8,330 bases of DNA from UBA1715 sp036752345. GTDB lineage: Bacteria; Bacteroidota; Bacteroidia; Bacteroidales; UBA1715. Of this stretch, positions 1 through 4,605 are shown in pieces. The position numbers were made by a program, and so were the translations under genes. Location: contig DAIOSV010000054.1 in NCBI GenBank assembly GCA_036752345.1, positions 1 through 8,330 on the forward strand, read 5' to 3'. Below the pieces are notes generated by a model that made no database searches, was not told the DNA's origin, and was given only the letters and a program-made list of their open reading frames with translations. Positions within the stretch are counted from its first letter, which is position 1, and every line of letters starts with the position of its first letter.

Positions 1-276
1 TCGGAAGGAATACACAAGAAACCTGCTCCCGATATGGTGTATAAGGCTTTGGAATTGCTTTCTGTTTCTGCCGCCGATGCCGTGTATGTTGGAGATTCCG
101 AGATAGATATTGCTACCGCAAAGAATGCCGGATTGGATTGTATTTCGGTGTTGTGGGGATTTCGTTCAGAACAGTTGTTGCGTGAAAAGGGCGCAACTCG
201 TTTGGTTCATTCTCCATCAGAGATTTTCTCGATAGTTTCTGCGTCACCTTCTTTTTTCGGGAAACGTTTAATATAG
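1..276 (+). CDS. HAD-superfamily hydrolase, phosphoglycolate-phosphatase-like (3' part only)
   Basis: The reading frame is open from base 1, so the gene begins outside the window; 91 C-terminal residues are visible. They hold two diagnostic HAD blocks. KKPAPD (visible residues 6-11) is motif III, whose Lys stabilises the phospho-aspartyl intermediate. VGDSEID (30-36) is motif IV, with the Mg2+-binding acidic residues. This spacing and wording fit the subfamily I phosphatases (Gph/PgpB-like) that dephosphorylate small phosphometabolites such as 2-phosphoglycolate. The nucleophile motif DxDxT and the cap domain, which would narrow the substrate, lie upstream and are not visible. The last 23 codons overlap antiparallel with the 3' end of the NlpC/P60 gene. 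The family fold usually ends near the SPSEI stretch, so the final residues (to FFGKRLI) look like a non-conserved extension. The fold assignment is secure; the substrate is inferred. Confidence 0.88.
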   Translation, partial: SEGIHKKPAPDMVYKALELLSVSAADAVYVGDSEIDIATAKNAGLDCISVLWGFRSEQLLREKGATRLVHSPSEIFSIVSASPSFFGKRLI

Positions 277-812
277 GTAGGCATGGGATATCGCCCATAG
301 TCCATAAATCGCTGATTGTAATACGCAGTAGACGGGTAGTCGTTATACATAACGCCTCCGTGTGTTGCTGCATGAATAAAGCGGCAGGAATTATGTGCCG
401 TATCAACCGAAACCACAATACCAACGTGCCCTACTGATTTACGTCCATTTCTACCCATAAAGAAAATCAAGTCGCCACGTTGTACGCTGTCTCTATGAAT
501 GATTTGCGGAGCATTCAAATATTGTGCAGTAGAACTCGCCGGTAACGAAATGTCAAAGTGTCTGAAAACGTATCCTGTAAATCCTGAGCAGTCAAATGAG
601 TTTGGTCCTTTGCTTCCGTAGTGATATGGTGTTCCCAAATAACTTTCTGCGTAGCATATAAGAGAGTCAACAAACCGGACGTCCCCTGCTATAGTGGAGT
701 CTTGAGAAAGTTCTGTAATGTGATTTTGGTGTTTTTTATGATTTCGTGTTTGTGCATACGAATGGGAATATACAACTATGCACACAATACTAAGCAACAA
801 ACAACGTTTCAT
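207..812 (-). CDS. Secreted NlpC/P60-family cysteine peptidase (peptidoglycan endopeptidase)
   Basis: A 201-residue protein with an N-terminal signal peptide: MKRC, a hydrophobic core at about residues 5-15, and a likely cut after SYA (20/21). The NlpC/P60 domain spans about 47-175. The catalytic Cys is in FDCSGF (C75), the His in GHVGIV (H129), and a third polar residue is probably H147 in FIHAA. LGTPYHYGSKGP (59-70) is the usual lead-in to the Cys motif, and RGDLIFF (112-118) is also typical. Such enzymes cut the D-Glu-(meso-DAP/L-Lys) bond of stem peptides in the periplasm. There is no SH3 or LysM targeting domain, so this is a minimal single-domain form. The ATG at 812 is favoured because it starts the signal peptide and lies 18 bp after a TAnnTTTG element. 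The charged C-terminal tail (about 178-201) is encoded within the end of the convergent HAD gene and is probably not part of the fold. Confidence 0.9.
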   Translation of the reverse strand: MKRCLLLSIVCIVVYSHSYAQTRNHKKHQNHITELSQDSTIAGDVRFVDSLICYAESYLGTPYHYGSKGPNSFDCSGFTGYVFRHFDISLPASSTAQYLNAPQIIHRDSVQRGDLIFFMGRNGRKSVGHVGIVVSVDTAHNSCRFIHAATHGGVMYNDYPSTAYYNQRFMDYGRYPMPTYIKRFPKKEGDAETIEKISDGE

Positions 813-830
813 CTTTATTCTTTAATGCCG

Positions 831-838
831 CAAAGGTA
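831..838 (-). promoter_or_regulatory. Bacteroidota-type -7 promoter element for the NlpC/P60 gene
   Basis: The minus strand reads TACCTTTG, a perfect match to the Bacteroidota -7 consensus TAnnTTTG. A T-rich stretch with TTTTCTG lies about 18 bp upstream, where the -33 element (TTTG-like) is expected. Transcription would start near 823-824, giving an approximately 12-nt leader before the ATG at 812. No Shine-Dalgarno sequence is seen in that leader, as is common in this phylum. Confidence 0.6.
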
Positions 839-848
839 TGAATTTTTA

Positions 849-856
849 TATATTTA
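849..856 (+). promoter_or_regulatory. Weak candidate -7 element for the NifX-like/Nudix pair
   Basis: The sequence TATATTTA matches seven of eight positions of TAnnTTTG and lies 20 bp before the ATG at 876. No convincing -33 element is present at the right distance. The site lies within 20 bp of the divergent NlpC/P60 promoter, so the two promoters would share the same short AT-rich spacer. This is a guess from position and partial match only. Confidence 0.25.
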
Positions 857-875
857 CAGAAAAAAAATCTAGGAA

Positions 876-1226
876 ATGAAAGTAGCAGTTCCAACAGCAC
901 AAGGCCAAGTCGATAATCATTTCGGGCATTGCGCGTATTTTACCATTTTTGAATTAGATGCACAAAACAATGTTGTTTCTAAAACCGAATTGCCATCGCC
1001 GCAAGGCTGTGGGTGTAAATCGGGAGTTGCAGTCGTTCTCAAAGAAATGGGCGTAACTATGATGCTTGCGGGCAATATGGGCGATGGCGCTGTGAATGTG
1101 CTAGCAAACAATGGTATAGACGTTATCCGTGGTTGTTCCGGTTCTATTGACGACGTGGTTGCTGCCTATGCACAAGGAACGTTGAAAGACGCCCAGATAA
1201 CGTGTAGTCACGAGTGCCATCACTAA
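876..1226 (+). CDS. NifX/NifB-type dinitrogenase iron-molybdenum cofactor-binding fold protein
   Basis: A 116-residue single-domain protein of the family known from NifX, NafY and the C-terminus of NifB. The family features seen are the start MKVAVPT, the HFGHC block (15-19) followed by Y-F, the PQGCGCKSG loop (42-50), LAGNMGDGAVN (64-74) and the ending GIDVIRGCSG-SIDDVVAAYAQG (80-101). Stand-alone members occur widely in anaerobes that do not fix nitrogen. They are thought to bind or carry iron-sulfur or Fe-Mo-type clusters, but their client is unknown. The tail CSHECHH (110-116) adds two Cys and three His and may be an extra metal site. AGGAA directly abuts the ATG and is too close to act as a Shine-Dalgarno. 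A Nudix gene begins one base after the stop codon, which implies co-transcription. No nif gene is in view, so a role in nitrogen fixation is not supported. Confidence 0.85.
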   Translation: MKVAVPTAQGQVDNHFGHCAYFTIFELDAQNNVVSKTELPSPQGCGCKSGVAVVLKEMGVTMMLAGNMGDGAVNVLANNGIDVIRGCSGSIDDVVAAYAQGTLKDAQITCSHECHH

Positions 1227-1227
1227 T

Positions 1228-1698
1228 ATGAAACAAACTACTCTTTGCTATTTGGAGCGCGATGGTCAGTATTTGATGCTCCACCGTACCAAAAAAGAGA
1301 ACGACATAAACCACGACAAGTGGATAGGTGTGGGCGGTAAGTTTGAACCGGGCGAAACTCCCGAAGAGTGTATGCGCCGTGAGGTTTTGGAAGAAACCGG
1401 GTTCACCGTTACCAAATGGGTGTACCGTGGCGTGGTTACGTTCTACTTAGACGAAATGGAAGGTGAGTGTATGCACCTTTTTGTGTGCACCGAATGGACC
1501 GGCCAACAACGTGTGTGCGATGAAGGCGATTTGGCATGGATAGACAAACAGAAACTAAGCACTTTGCCCATGTGGGAAGGTGATGCTATTTTTCTTAAAT
1601 TGGTGAACGATGCGTCGCAACCGTTTTTCTCGCTCAAATTAGTCTATCATGGCGAGAAACTTGTCTCGGCAGAACTTGAAGGCAAAAAGATTCAATAA
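1228..1698 (+). CDS. Nudix hydrolase (MutT/8-oxo-dGTP-diphosphatase-like)
   Basis: A 156-residue protein with a perfect Nudix box (G-x5-E-x7-REUxEExGU) at residues 37-59, from GKFEPGE to REVLEETGF. The Glu residues at 52, 55 and 56 are the expected divalent-metal ligands. The N-terminal TTLCYLERDGQYLMLHRT (4-21) and the DKWIGVGGK stretch before the box resemble the bacterial MutT/MTH1-like group, which hydrolyses oxidised purine nucleoside triphosphates to monophosphates. The middle segment (WTGQQRVCDEGDLAWIDKQKL and PMWEGDAIFL) also fits that group. The true substrate cannot be read from the motif, and other nucleoside diphosphate derivatives are possible. The ATG lies one base after the stop of the NifX-like gene and lacks its own ribosome-binding site, which points to translational coupling. 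The C-terminal 25 residues carry a predicted beta strand with no recognised motif. Confidence 0.92.
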   Translation: MKQTTLCYLERDGQYLMLHRTKKENDINHDKWIGVGGKFEPGETPEECMRREVLEETGFTVTKWVYRGVVTFYLDEMEGECMHLFVCTEWTGQQRVCDEGDLAWIDKQKLSTLPMWEGDAIFLKLVNDASQPFFSLKLVYHGEKLVSAELEGKKIQ

Positions 1699-1731
1699 TC
1701 TCATTTGATTGACAAACGCAAGCCGTGGTAT

Positions 1732-1770
1732 AAAAAAATACCACACAGAATCAGTATTTCCGTGTGGTAT
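1732..1770 (-). terminator. Rho-independent terminator of the desulfoferrodoxin gene
   Basis: Read on the minus strand, a hairpin pairs 1762-1770 with 1738-1746 (nine perfect pairs, ATACCACAC / GTGTGGTAT). It continues after one mismatch with three more pairs (1758-1760 with 1748-1750) around a 7-nt loop. It is followed at once by a run of T (complement of A at 1732-1737). It begins about 22 nt after the stop of the minus-strand gene. In the + direction the stem is followed only by CATGTTTT, so it should stop the Nudix transcript less well. A third copy of the arm, GTGGTAT, lies at 1725-1731. Confidence 0.8.
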
Positions 1771-1792
1771 CATGTTTTGCAATAATTAGTAC

Positions 1793-2173
1793 CTATTTTT
1801 TCGATACCCAAAGACCGTGGATGTTGCAGTATGCATATACTTCAACGATTTTTTCGTTTTTGCAGATTGAAAAGTTTGCCTCAGGTTTGTCAGTCCAATT
1901 CAAGTGTTTTACTTGGAATCCTTTGTCGGTTACAACCATAATCCATTGTATGTAGTGCTTTTCTGTCATTGGGTGTTCTTCTGAACCAACGGCTACATGA
2001 ATTTTTTCGCCTTCAACTGTTACAACAGGAATGTGCTTTTCAACAGAAGCTTCAACGGTATTAGCTACAAGTTGGGCCATAGGTTCGCCACAGCATACTA
2101 CATTTACTCCGCTACTTTTGAGGTGTACAATAATGTTTCCGCAATGTTTGCAATAAAAAATTTTTGGTTCCAT
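1793..2173 (-). CDS. dfx: Desulfoferrodoxin (two-iron superoxide reductase)
   Basis: A 126-residue protein matching full-length desulfoferrodoxin. The N-terminal desulforedoxin domain holds centre I, an Fe(Cys)4 site formed by C8 and C11 (CKHC) and C27-C28 (CCG). The C-terminal neelaredoxin-like domain holds catalytic centre II. Its Fe(His)4Cys ligands are seen as H47, H67, H73 and the pair C116/H119 (CNIH). E45-K46 immediately before H47 correspond to the Glu-Lys pair that gates the active iron and helps protonate the peroxide intermediate. The enzyme reduces superoxide to hydrogen peroxide in the cytoplasm with electrons from rubredoxin or similar donors, without releasing oxygen. All key residues are present, so it should be active. 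The gene is monocistronic: its own terminator follows, and a divergent radical SAM gene lies upstream. No rubredoxin or rubrerythrin gene is in the window. Confidence 0.97.
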   Translation of the reverse strand: MEPKIFYCKHCGNIIVHLKSSGVNVVCCGEPMAQLVANTVEASVEKHIPVVTVEGEKIHVAVGSEEHPMTEKHYIQWIMVVTDKGFQVKHLNWTDKPEANFSICKNEKIVEVYAYCNIHGLWVSKK

Positions 2174-2203
2174 ATGTTTGTGTTTAATTGTTTATATTTT
2201 TTA

Positions 2204-2211
2204 TAAAGATA
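2204..2211 (-). promoter_or_regulatory. Candidate -7 element for desulfoferrodoxin
   Basis: The minus strand reads TATCTTTA, seven of eight matches to TAnnTTTG, 30 bp before the ATG. The flanking sequence is AT-rich and the -33 position is not clearly consensus. It is the best candidate within 100 bp of the start codon. Confidence 0.35.
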
Positions 2212-2238
2212 AAACTTTTTTCTGAATAAATCTCTAAA

Positions 2239-2257
2239 AGAAATAACGACTATTTCT
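2239..2257. repeat. Short inverted repeat in the divergent dfx / radical SAM region
   Basis: AGAAATA and TATTTCT form perfect 7-bp arms around the 5-bp centre ACGAC. The site lies upstream of both divergent genes, about 28 bp upstream of the candidate dfx -7 element. Partial direct copies, TCTCTAAAAG (2231-2240) and TCTCTATAAAAG (2255-2266), border it. It could be an operator, but in such AT-rich DNA a 7-bp palindrome can arise by chance. Confidence 0.3.
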
Positions 2258-2311
2258 CTATAAAAGTATCTAAACTATTGAAAGTTTGGGGAGAGTCAAC
2301 CACAATTTTCG

Positions 2312-2319
2312 TTTCTTTG
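2312..2319 (+). promoter_or_regulatory. Candidate -7 element for the radical SAM gene
   Basis: TTTCTTTG matches TAnnTTTG at seven of eight positions, and a TTTG at 2285-2288 lies 23 bp upstream as a possible -33 element, slightly too far. The predicted transcript would have a leader of fewer than 10 nt before the ATG at 2335, so it would be almost leaderless. Confidence 0.3.
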
Positions 2320-2334
2320 TAAAAAAATCACAGT

Positions 2335-3270
2335 ATGTATTTGTGGGGCGACAATCGGCGGTTTAATTCATACAAACGTTTTCTTCAAGAACGCTTTGGT
2401 GGGCGAATGCAAAAGCTTACGCTGAATGCAGGTTTTACCTGTCCTAATCGTGATGGCTCAATTGGCGTGGGCGGTTGCACGTATTGTGTGAACGATGCGT
2501 TCAATCCGTCGTATTGCGATGTGCGCAAGTCGGTGCGCCAACAACTTGATGAGGGTATTGAGTTTCACCAAAATCGTTATCGCCGAGCTGACGGATACTT
2601 GGCATATTTTCAGGCATATTCCAACACTTACGCTTCGTTGGAAACAATGGACGAATTGTATCGTCCGGCATTGGAGCATCCGCAGGTGAAGGGAATAGTG
2701 GTAGGTACGCGTCCCGATTGCATTGACGAACAGAAGTTTGAGTACTTTGCACGCCTGCAAGAGCACATGTTTGTCTCTATAGAATATGGTGTGGAGTCGT
2801 GCTTTGACGAAACCTTGCGGCGCATTAACCGTGGGCATACCTTTCGGCAAGCCGAAGATGCGTTTGCCCTTACCAAACAGTATGGGATTCATTGCGCAGG
2901 ACACTTTATGTACGGTCTTCCGGGTGAAACGCCTGAAATGTGGCTGTCGTCGGTACGCGACATAAATGCGTTGCCTATGAATGGCATCAAGTTTCATCAA
3001 CTGCAACTGATACGCGACACCAAAATGGAGAAGGAGTATTACGAAACGCCTGCTGATTTCCATTTGTTTACCATTGATACCTATGTTCCGTTTATTGTAG
3101 ACATTACCGAACGGCTGAATCCTTCGTTTGTGATAGAACGCTTTGCGGGAGAAGTTCCTCCGCGCTTTTTGCGTGAAAATACCTGGGGCCTAACTCGCTA
3201 CGACGTGGTTCTGCAACGTATAGAGAAAGAGATGGCTCTTCGCGATACCTGGCAGGGAAAGGGTTTTTAG
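2335..3270 (+). CDS. Radical SAM protein of the TIGR01212 (YhcC/YtqA) family
   Basis: A 311-residue protein, close to the usual length for this family. The 4Fe-4S cluster cysteines follow the family's own spacing, C36-x11-C48-x2-C51 (FTCPNRDGS then GGCTYC), rather than the classic CxxxCxxC. Other shared blocks are the N-terminal NSYKRFLQERFG (11-22), AYFQAYSNTYA, GTRPDCID (124-131), the SAM-domain stretch EYGVES (150-155), RINRGH, and GHFMYGLPGET ending near residue 199. E. coli YhcC and B. subtilis YtqA belong here. As I recall, YtqA has been linked to wobble-uridine modification of tRNA (named MnmL there), with its partner YtqB/MnmM adjacent. No MnmM-like gene lies beside this one, so I do not transfer that function. 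The start is the first ATG in frame, just before the conserved N-terminal region. It is divergent from desulfoferrodoxin and convergent with lspA. Confidence 0.92.
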   Translation: MYLWGDNRRFNSYKRFLQERFGGRMQKLTLNAGFTCPNRDGSIGVGGCTYCVNDAFNPSYCDVRKSVRQQLDEGIEFHQNRYRRADGYLAYFQAYSNTYASLETMDELYRPALEHPQVKGIVVGTRPDCIDEQKFEYFARLQEHMFVSIEYGVESCFDETLRRINRGHTFRQAEDAFALTKQYGIHCAGHFMYGLPGETPEMWLSSVRDINALPMNGIKFHQLQLIRDTKMEKEYYETPADFHLFTIDTYVPFIVDITERLNPSFVIERFAGEVPPRFLRENTWGLTRYDVVLQRIEKEMALRDTWQGKGF

Positions 3271-3319
3271 AGTTATGAGTTAGGAATTATGGGTTATGAG
3301 TGAGTCGTTTTACGTTGAA

Positions 3320-3335
3320 CGTTTCACGTTTTACG
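3320..3335 (+). repeat. Left arm of a 16-bp perfect inverted repeat flanking the gap
   Basis: CGTTTCACGTTTTACG is the exact reverse complement of 3521-3536. It lies 25 bp from the left edge of the N run. Its last nine bases repeat 3306-3314. The flanks do not match beyond the 16 bp, apart from an AAAAGG(G)TTAAT similarity closer to the gap. Confidence 0.85.
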
Positions 3336-3360
3336 GATAACGGTTGATAAAAGGGTTAAT

Positions 3361-3460
3361 NNNNNNNNNNNNNNNNNNNNNNNNNNNNNNNNNNNNNNNN
3401 NNNNNNNNNNNNNNNNNNNNNNNNNNNNNNNNNNNNNNNNNNNNNNNNNNNNNNNNNNNN
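3361..3460. other. Assembly gap (100 N)
   Basis: A run of exactly 100 N, the usual placeholder for a gap of unknown length joined by read-pair or other linkage. Its true length and content cannot be judged. No reading frame enters it from either side. Confidence 0.98.
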
Positions 3461-3520
3461 ACCAGTTAACCGATTAACCTTTTAATACCAAGATTACACA
3501 TAAAACCGCTGTACGTTCTT

Positions 3521-3536
3521 CGTAAAACGTGAAACG
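3521..3536 (-). repeat. Right arm of a 16-bp perfect inverted repeat flanking the gap
   Basis: CGTAAAACGTGAAACG is the reverse complement of the left arm at 3320-3335. It lies 60 bp from the right edge of the gap and 11 bp from the lspA stop codon. On this arm GATTAACCTTTT (3472-3483), nearer the gap, is close to the reverse complement of the left-side AAAAGGGTTAAT (3349-3360), so the symmetry goes beyond the 16 bp. Confidence 0.85.
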
Positions 3537-3547
3537 AATAACGTCGT

Positions 3548-4156
3548 CTAGTCTTCTTTAAAGAATTTGTGTTGGAATATCAGCAAGTAGAATACGCCAA
3601 TGGTGATGGCTGAGTCTGCTATGTTGAAAATAGGACGGAAGAACGTGAAAGGTTCTCCGCTCCAGAGTGGAAACCAGTCGGGGAATGTGCCTCGCAATAC
3701 GGGGCAATAAATCATATCCACCACATTACCCTGCAAAAATGGCGCATAGCCACCGGTTGCGGGCATAAATTCGGCAATAGTCCCGTAGGTGCTTTCGTTG
3801 AATATGAGTCCGTAGAACGCACTATCAATGATATTTCCGGCAGCACCTGCGAGTATTGCACTAAGTCCTATAATTACGTCAAGGGGAGCATCGCGCTTTA
3901 TAAGGCGATGTATGTATATGCCAATGACTACAGAGGCAACTAATCGAAAAAGAGTAAGGGCAATTTTCCCGAGTGTCCCGCCAAAATTAAGACCGAACGC
4001 AAATCCCGGATTCTCCACGAAATAGATGAAGACTCTGTCGCCAATGACAGGAATCATTTCATCTAAGTGCATGGTTGTTTTTACCAATATTTTGGTTACC
4101 TGGTCGATAACCAAAACAAGGATAATCATGAGAATTGCCCAGTACTGTTTTTTCAT
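3548..4156 (-). CDS. lspA: Lipoprotein signal peptidase (signal peptidase II)
   Basis: A 202-residue integral membrane aspartyl protease that removes the signal peptide of diacylglyceryl-modified prolipoproteins. The conserved blocks are in order: IDQVTK (17-22) ending the first membrane helix, VENPGFAFGL (47-56, family NxGxAF), the second and third helices (about 63-83 and 92-110), catalytic D111 in AGNIID, VVDMI (145-149), and catalytic D181 in FNIADSAITIG before the last helix (about 183-196). Bacterial LspA is usually near 165 residues. The extra length lies between the two catalytic aspartates, which are 70 residues apart against about 19 in P. aeruginosa LspA. The ATG overlaps the stop of the upstream regulator gene as ATGA, so translation is probably coupled. 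It is the last gene of the ileS operon; the ileS-lspA association is also known from E. coli. Confidence 0.96.
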   Translation of the reverse strand: MKKQYWAILMIILVLVIDQVTKILVKTTMHLDEMIPVIGDRVFIYFVENPGFAFGLNFGGTLGKIALTLFRLVASVVIGIYIHRLIKRDAPLDVIIGLSAILAGAAGNIIDSAFYGLIFNESTYGTIAEFMPATGGYAPFLQGNVVDMIYCPVLRGTFPDWFPLWSGEPFTFFRPIFNIADSAITIGVFYLLIFQHKFFKED

Positions 4157-4584
4157 ATCAATGGATTCTTTTTCTTTTCAGTGATTTTTGCATCGATACT
4201 CAAAGTAGCATGAGGAACGGCGCGAAGGCGTTCTTTAGAAATAAGTTTTTTTGTCTCACGGCAAATTCCGTATGTTTTGTTTTCAATACGAATAAGGGCT
4301 TCTCTCAAGTGTTGGATGAATTTTTCTTGACGTTCTGCCAATTTGCCCGTTTCTTCTTTTGAGAGGTTTGATGCGCCTTCTTCAAACATTTTGAATGTAG
4401 GAGACGTGTCTTGGATATCGTTGCCGTCTAAGTATTGAAGAGATAATTTTAGTTGCTCGTAGTCTTTCATTGCTTTCTCGAGCTTATCCAAAATAATCTT
4501 CTTAAATTCTTCTAATTCAGCATCGGAATATCTTGTCCTGTTCAAATCCTCTTCTGTTGTTGCTTGGTTTTTTTCTTCACTCAT
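4153..4584 (-). CDS. DksA/TraR-family regulator lacking the zinc-finger cysteines
   Basis: A 143-residue acidic, highly helical protein. After an acidic N-terminus, residues about 20-52 and 66-103 form the two arms of a predicted coiled coil. The C-terminal block YGICRETKKLISKERLRAVPHATLSI (105-130) aligns with the DksA zinc-finger region (FGYCESCG...RRLEARPTADLCIDC in E. coli). Only one of the four zinc Cys remains (C108), so it probably folds without zinc, as in known cysteine-poor DksA homologues. Between the arms, D56-x2-D59-x-S61 resembles the DxxDxA tip motif of DksA that contacts the RNA polymerase active site, but the alignment is tentative. DksA proteins enter the polymerase secondary channel and adjust rRNA and amino-acid promoters, often with ppGpp. 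The start lies 21 bp after the ileS stop, and the end overlaps the lspA start. Family is secure; activity is inferred. Confidence 0.85.
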   Translation of the reverse strand: MSEEKNQATTEEDLNRTRYSDAELEEFKKIILDKLEKAMKDYEQLKLSLQYLDGNDIQDTSPTFKMFEEGASNLSKEETGKLAERQEKFIQHLREALIRIENKTYGICRETKKLISKERLRAVPHATLSIDAKITEKKKNPLI

Positions 4585-4605
4585 AATGGTATGAATTTAA
4601 AAGGG

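Larger units (their letters stand above)
3271..3547. other. Repeat-rich non-coding region between convergent genes
   Basis: No gene is visible between the stop codons of the radical SAM gene and lspA. The left side begins with a degenerate GTTATGAGT repeat (3272-3280 and 3293-3301), then CGTTTTACG twice (3306-3314 and 3327-3335), then a GGTT/TTAA-rich stretch up to the gap. The right side resumes with TTAACC repeats (3466-3480) and ends in a stretch rich in ACGT words. No hairpin followed by a T-run, and so no clear terminator for either gene, is visible in the sequenced parts. Confidence 0.7.

Noticed and set aside
621..872. 83-codon + strand frame before the NifX-like gene
   Set aside because: It is antisense to the signal peptide and N-terminus of the NlpC/P60 gene and runs through that gene's promoter. 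It has no recognisable motif.
871..875. AGGAA as a Shine-Dalgarno for the NifX-like gene
   Set aside because: It touches the ATG with no spacing, so it cannot pair with the ribosome in the usual way. Genes in this window generally lack Shine-Dalgarno sequences.
876..1226. Evidence for nitrogen fixation
   Set aside because: Stand-alone NifX/NifB-type small proteins are common in organisms without nitrogenase, and no nif gene lies nearby.
2458..3063. 201-codon open frame on the minus strand inside the radical SAM gene
   Set aside because: It is fully antisense to a gene with clear catalytic motifs. Its translation is rich in Arg, His and Cys without any motif, as expected of a shadow frame.
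3271..3547. Insertion sequence or CRISPR array around the gap
   Set aside because: No transposase fragment, target-site duplication or regularly spaced identical repeat unit is visible. The repeats are short and irregular, and the gap hides the rest.
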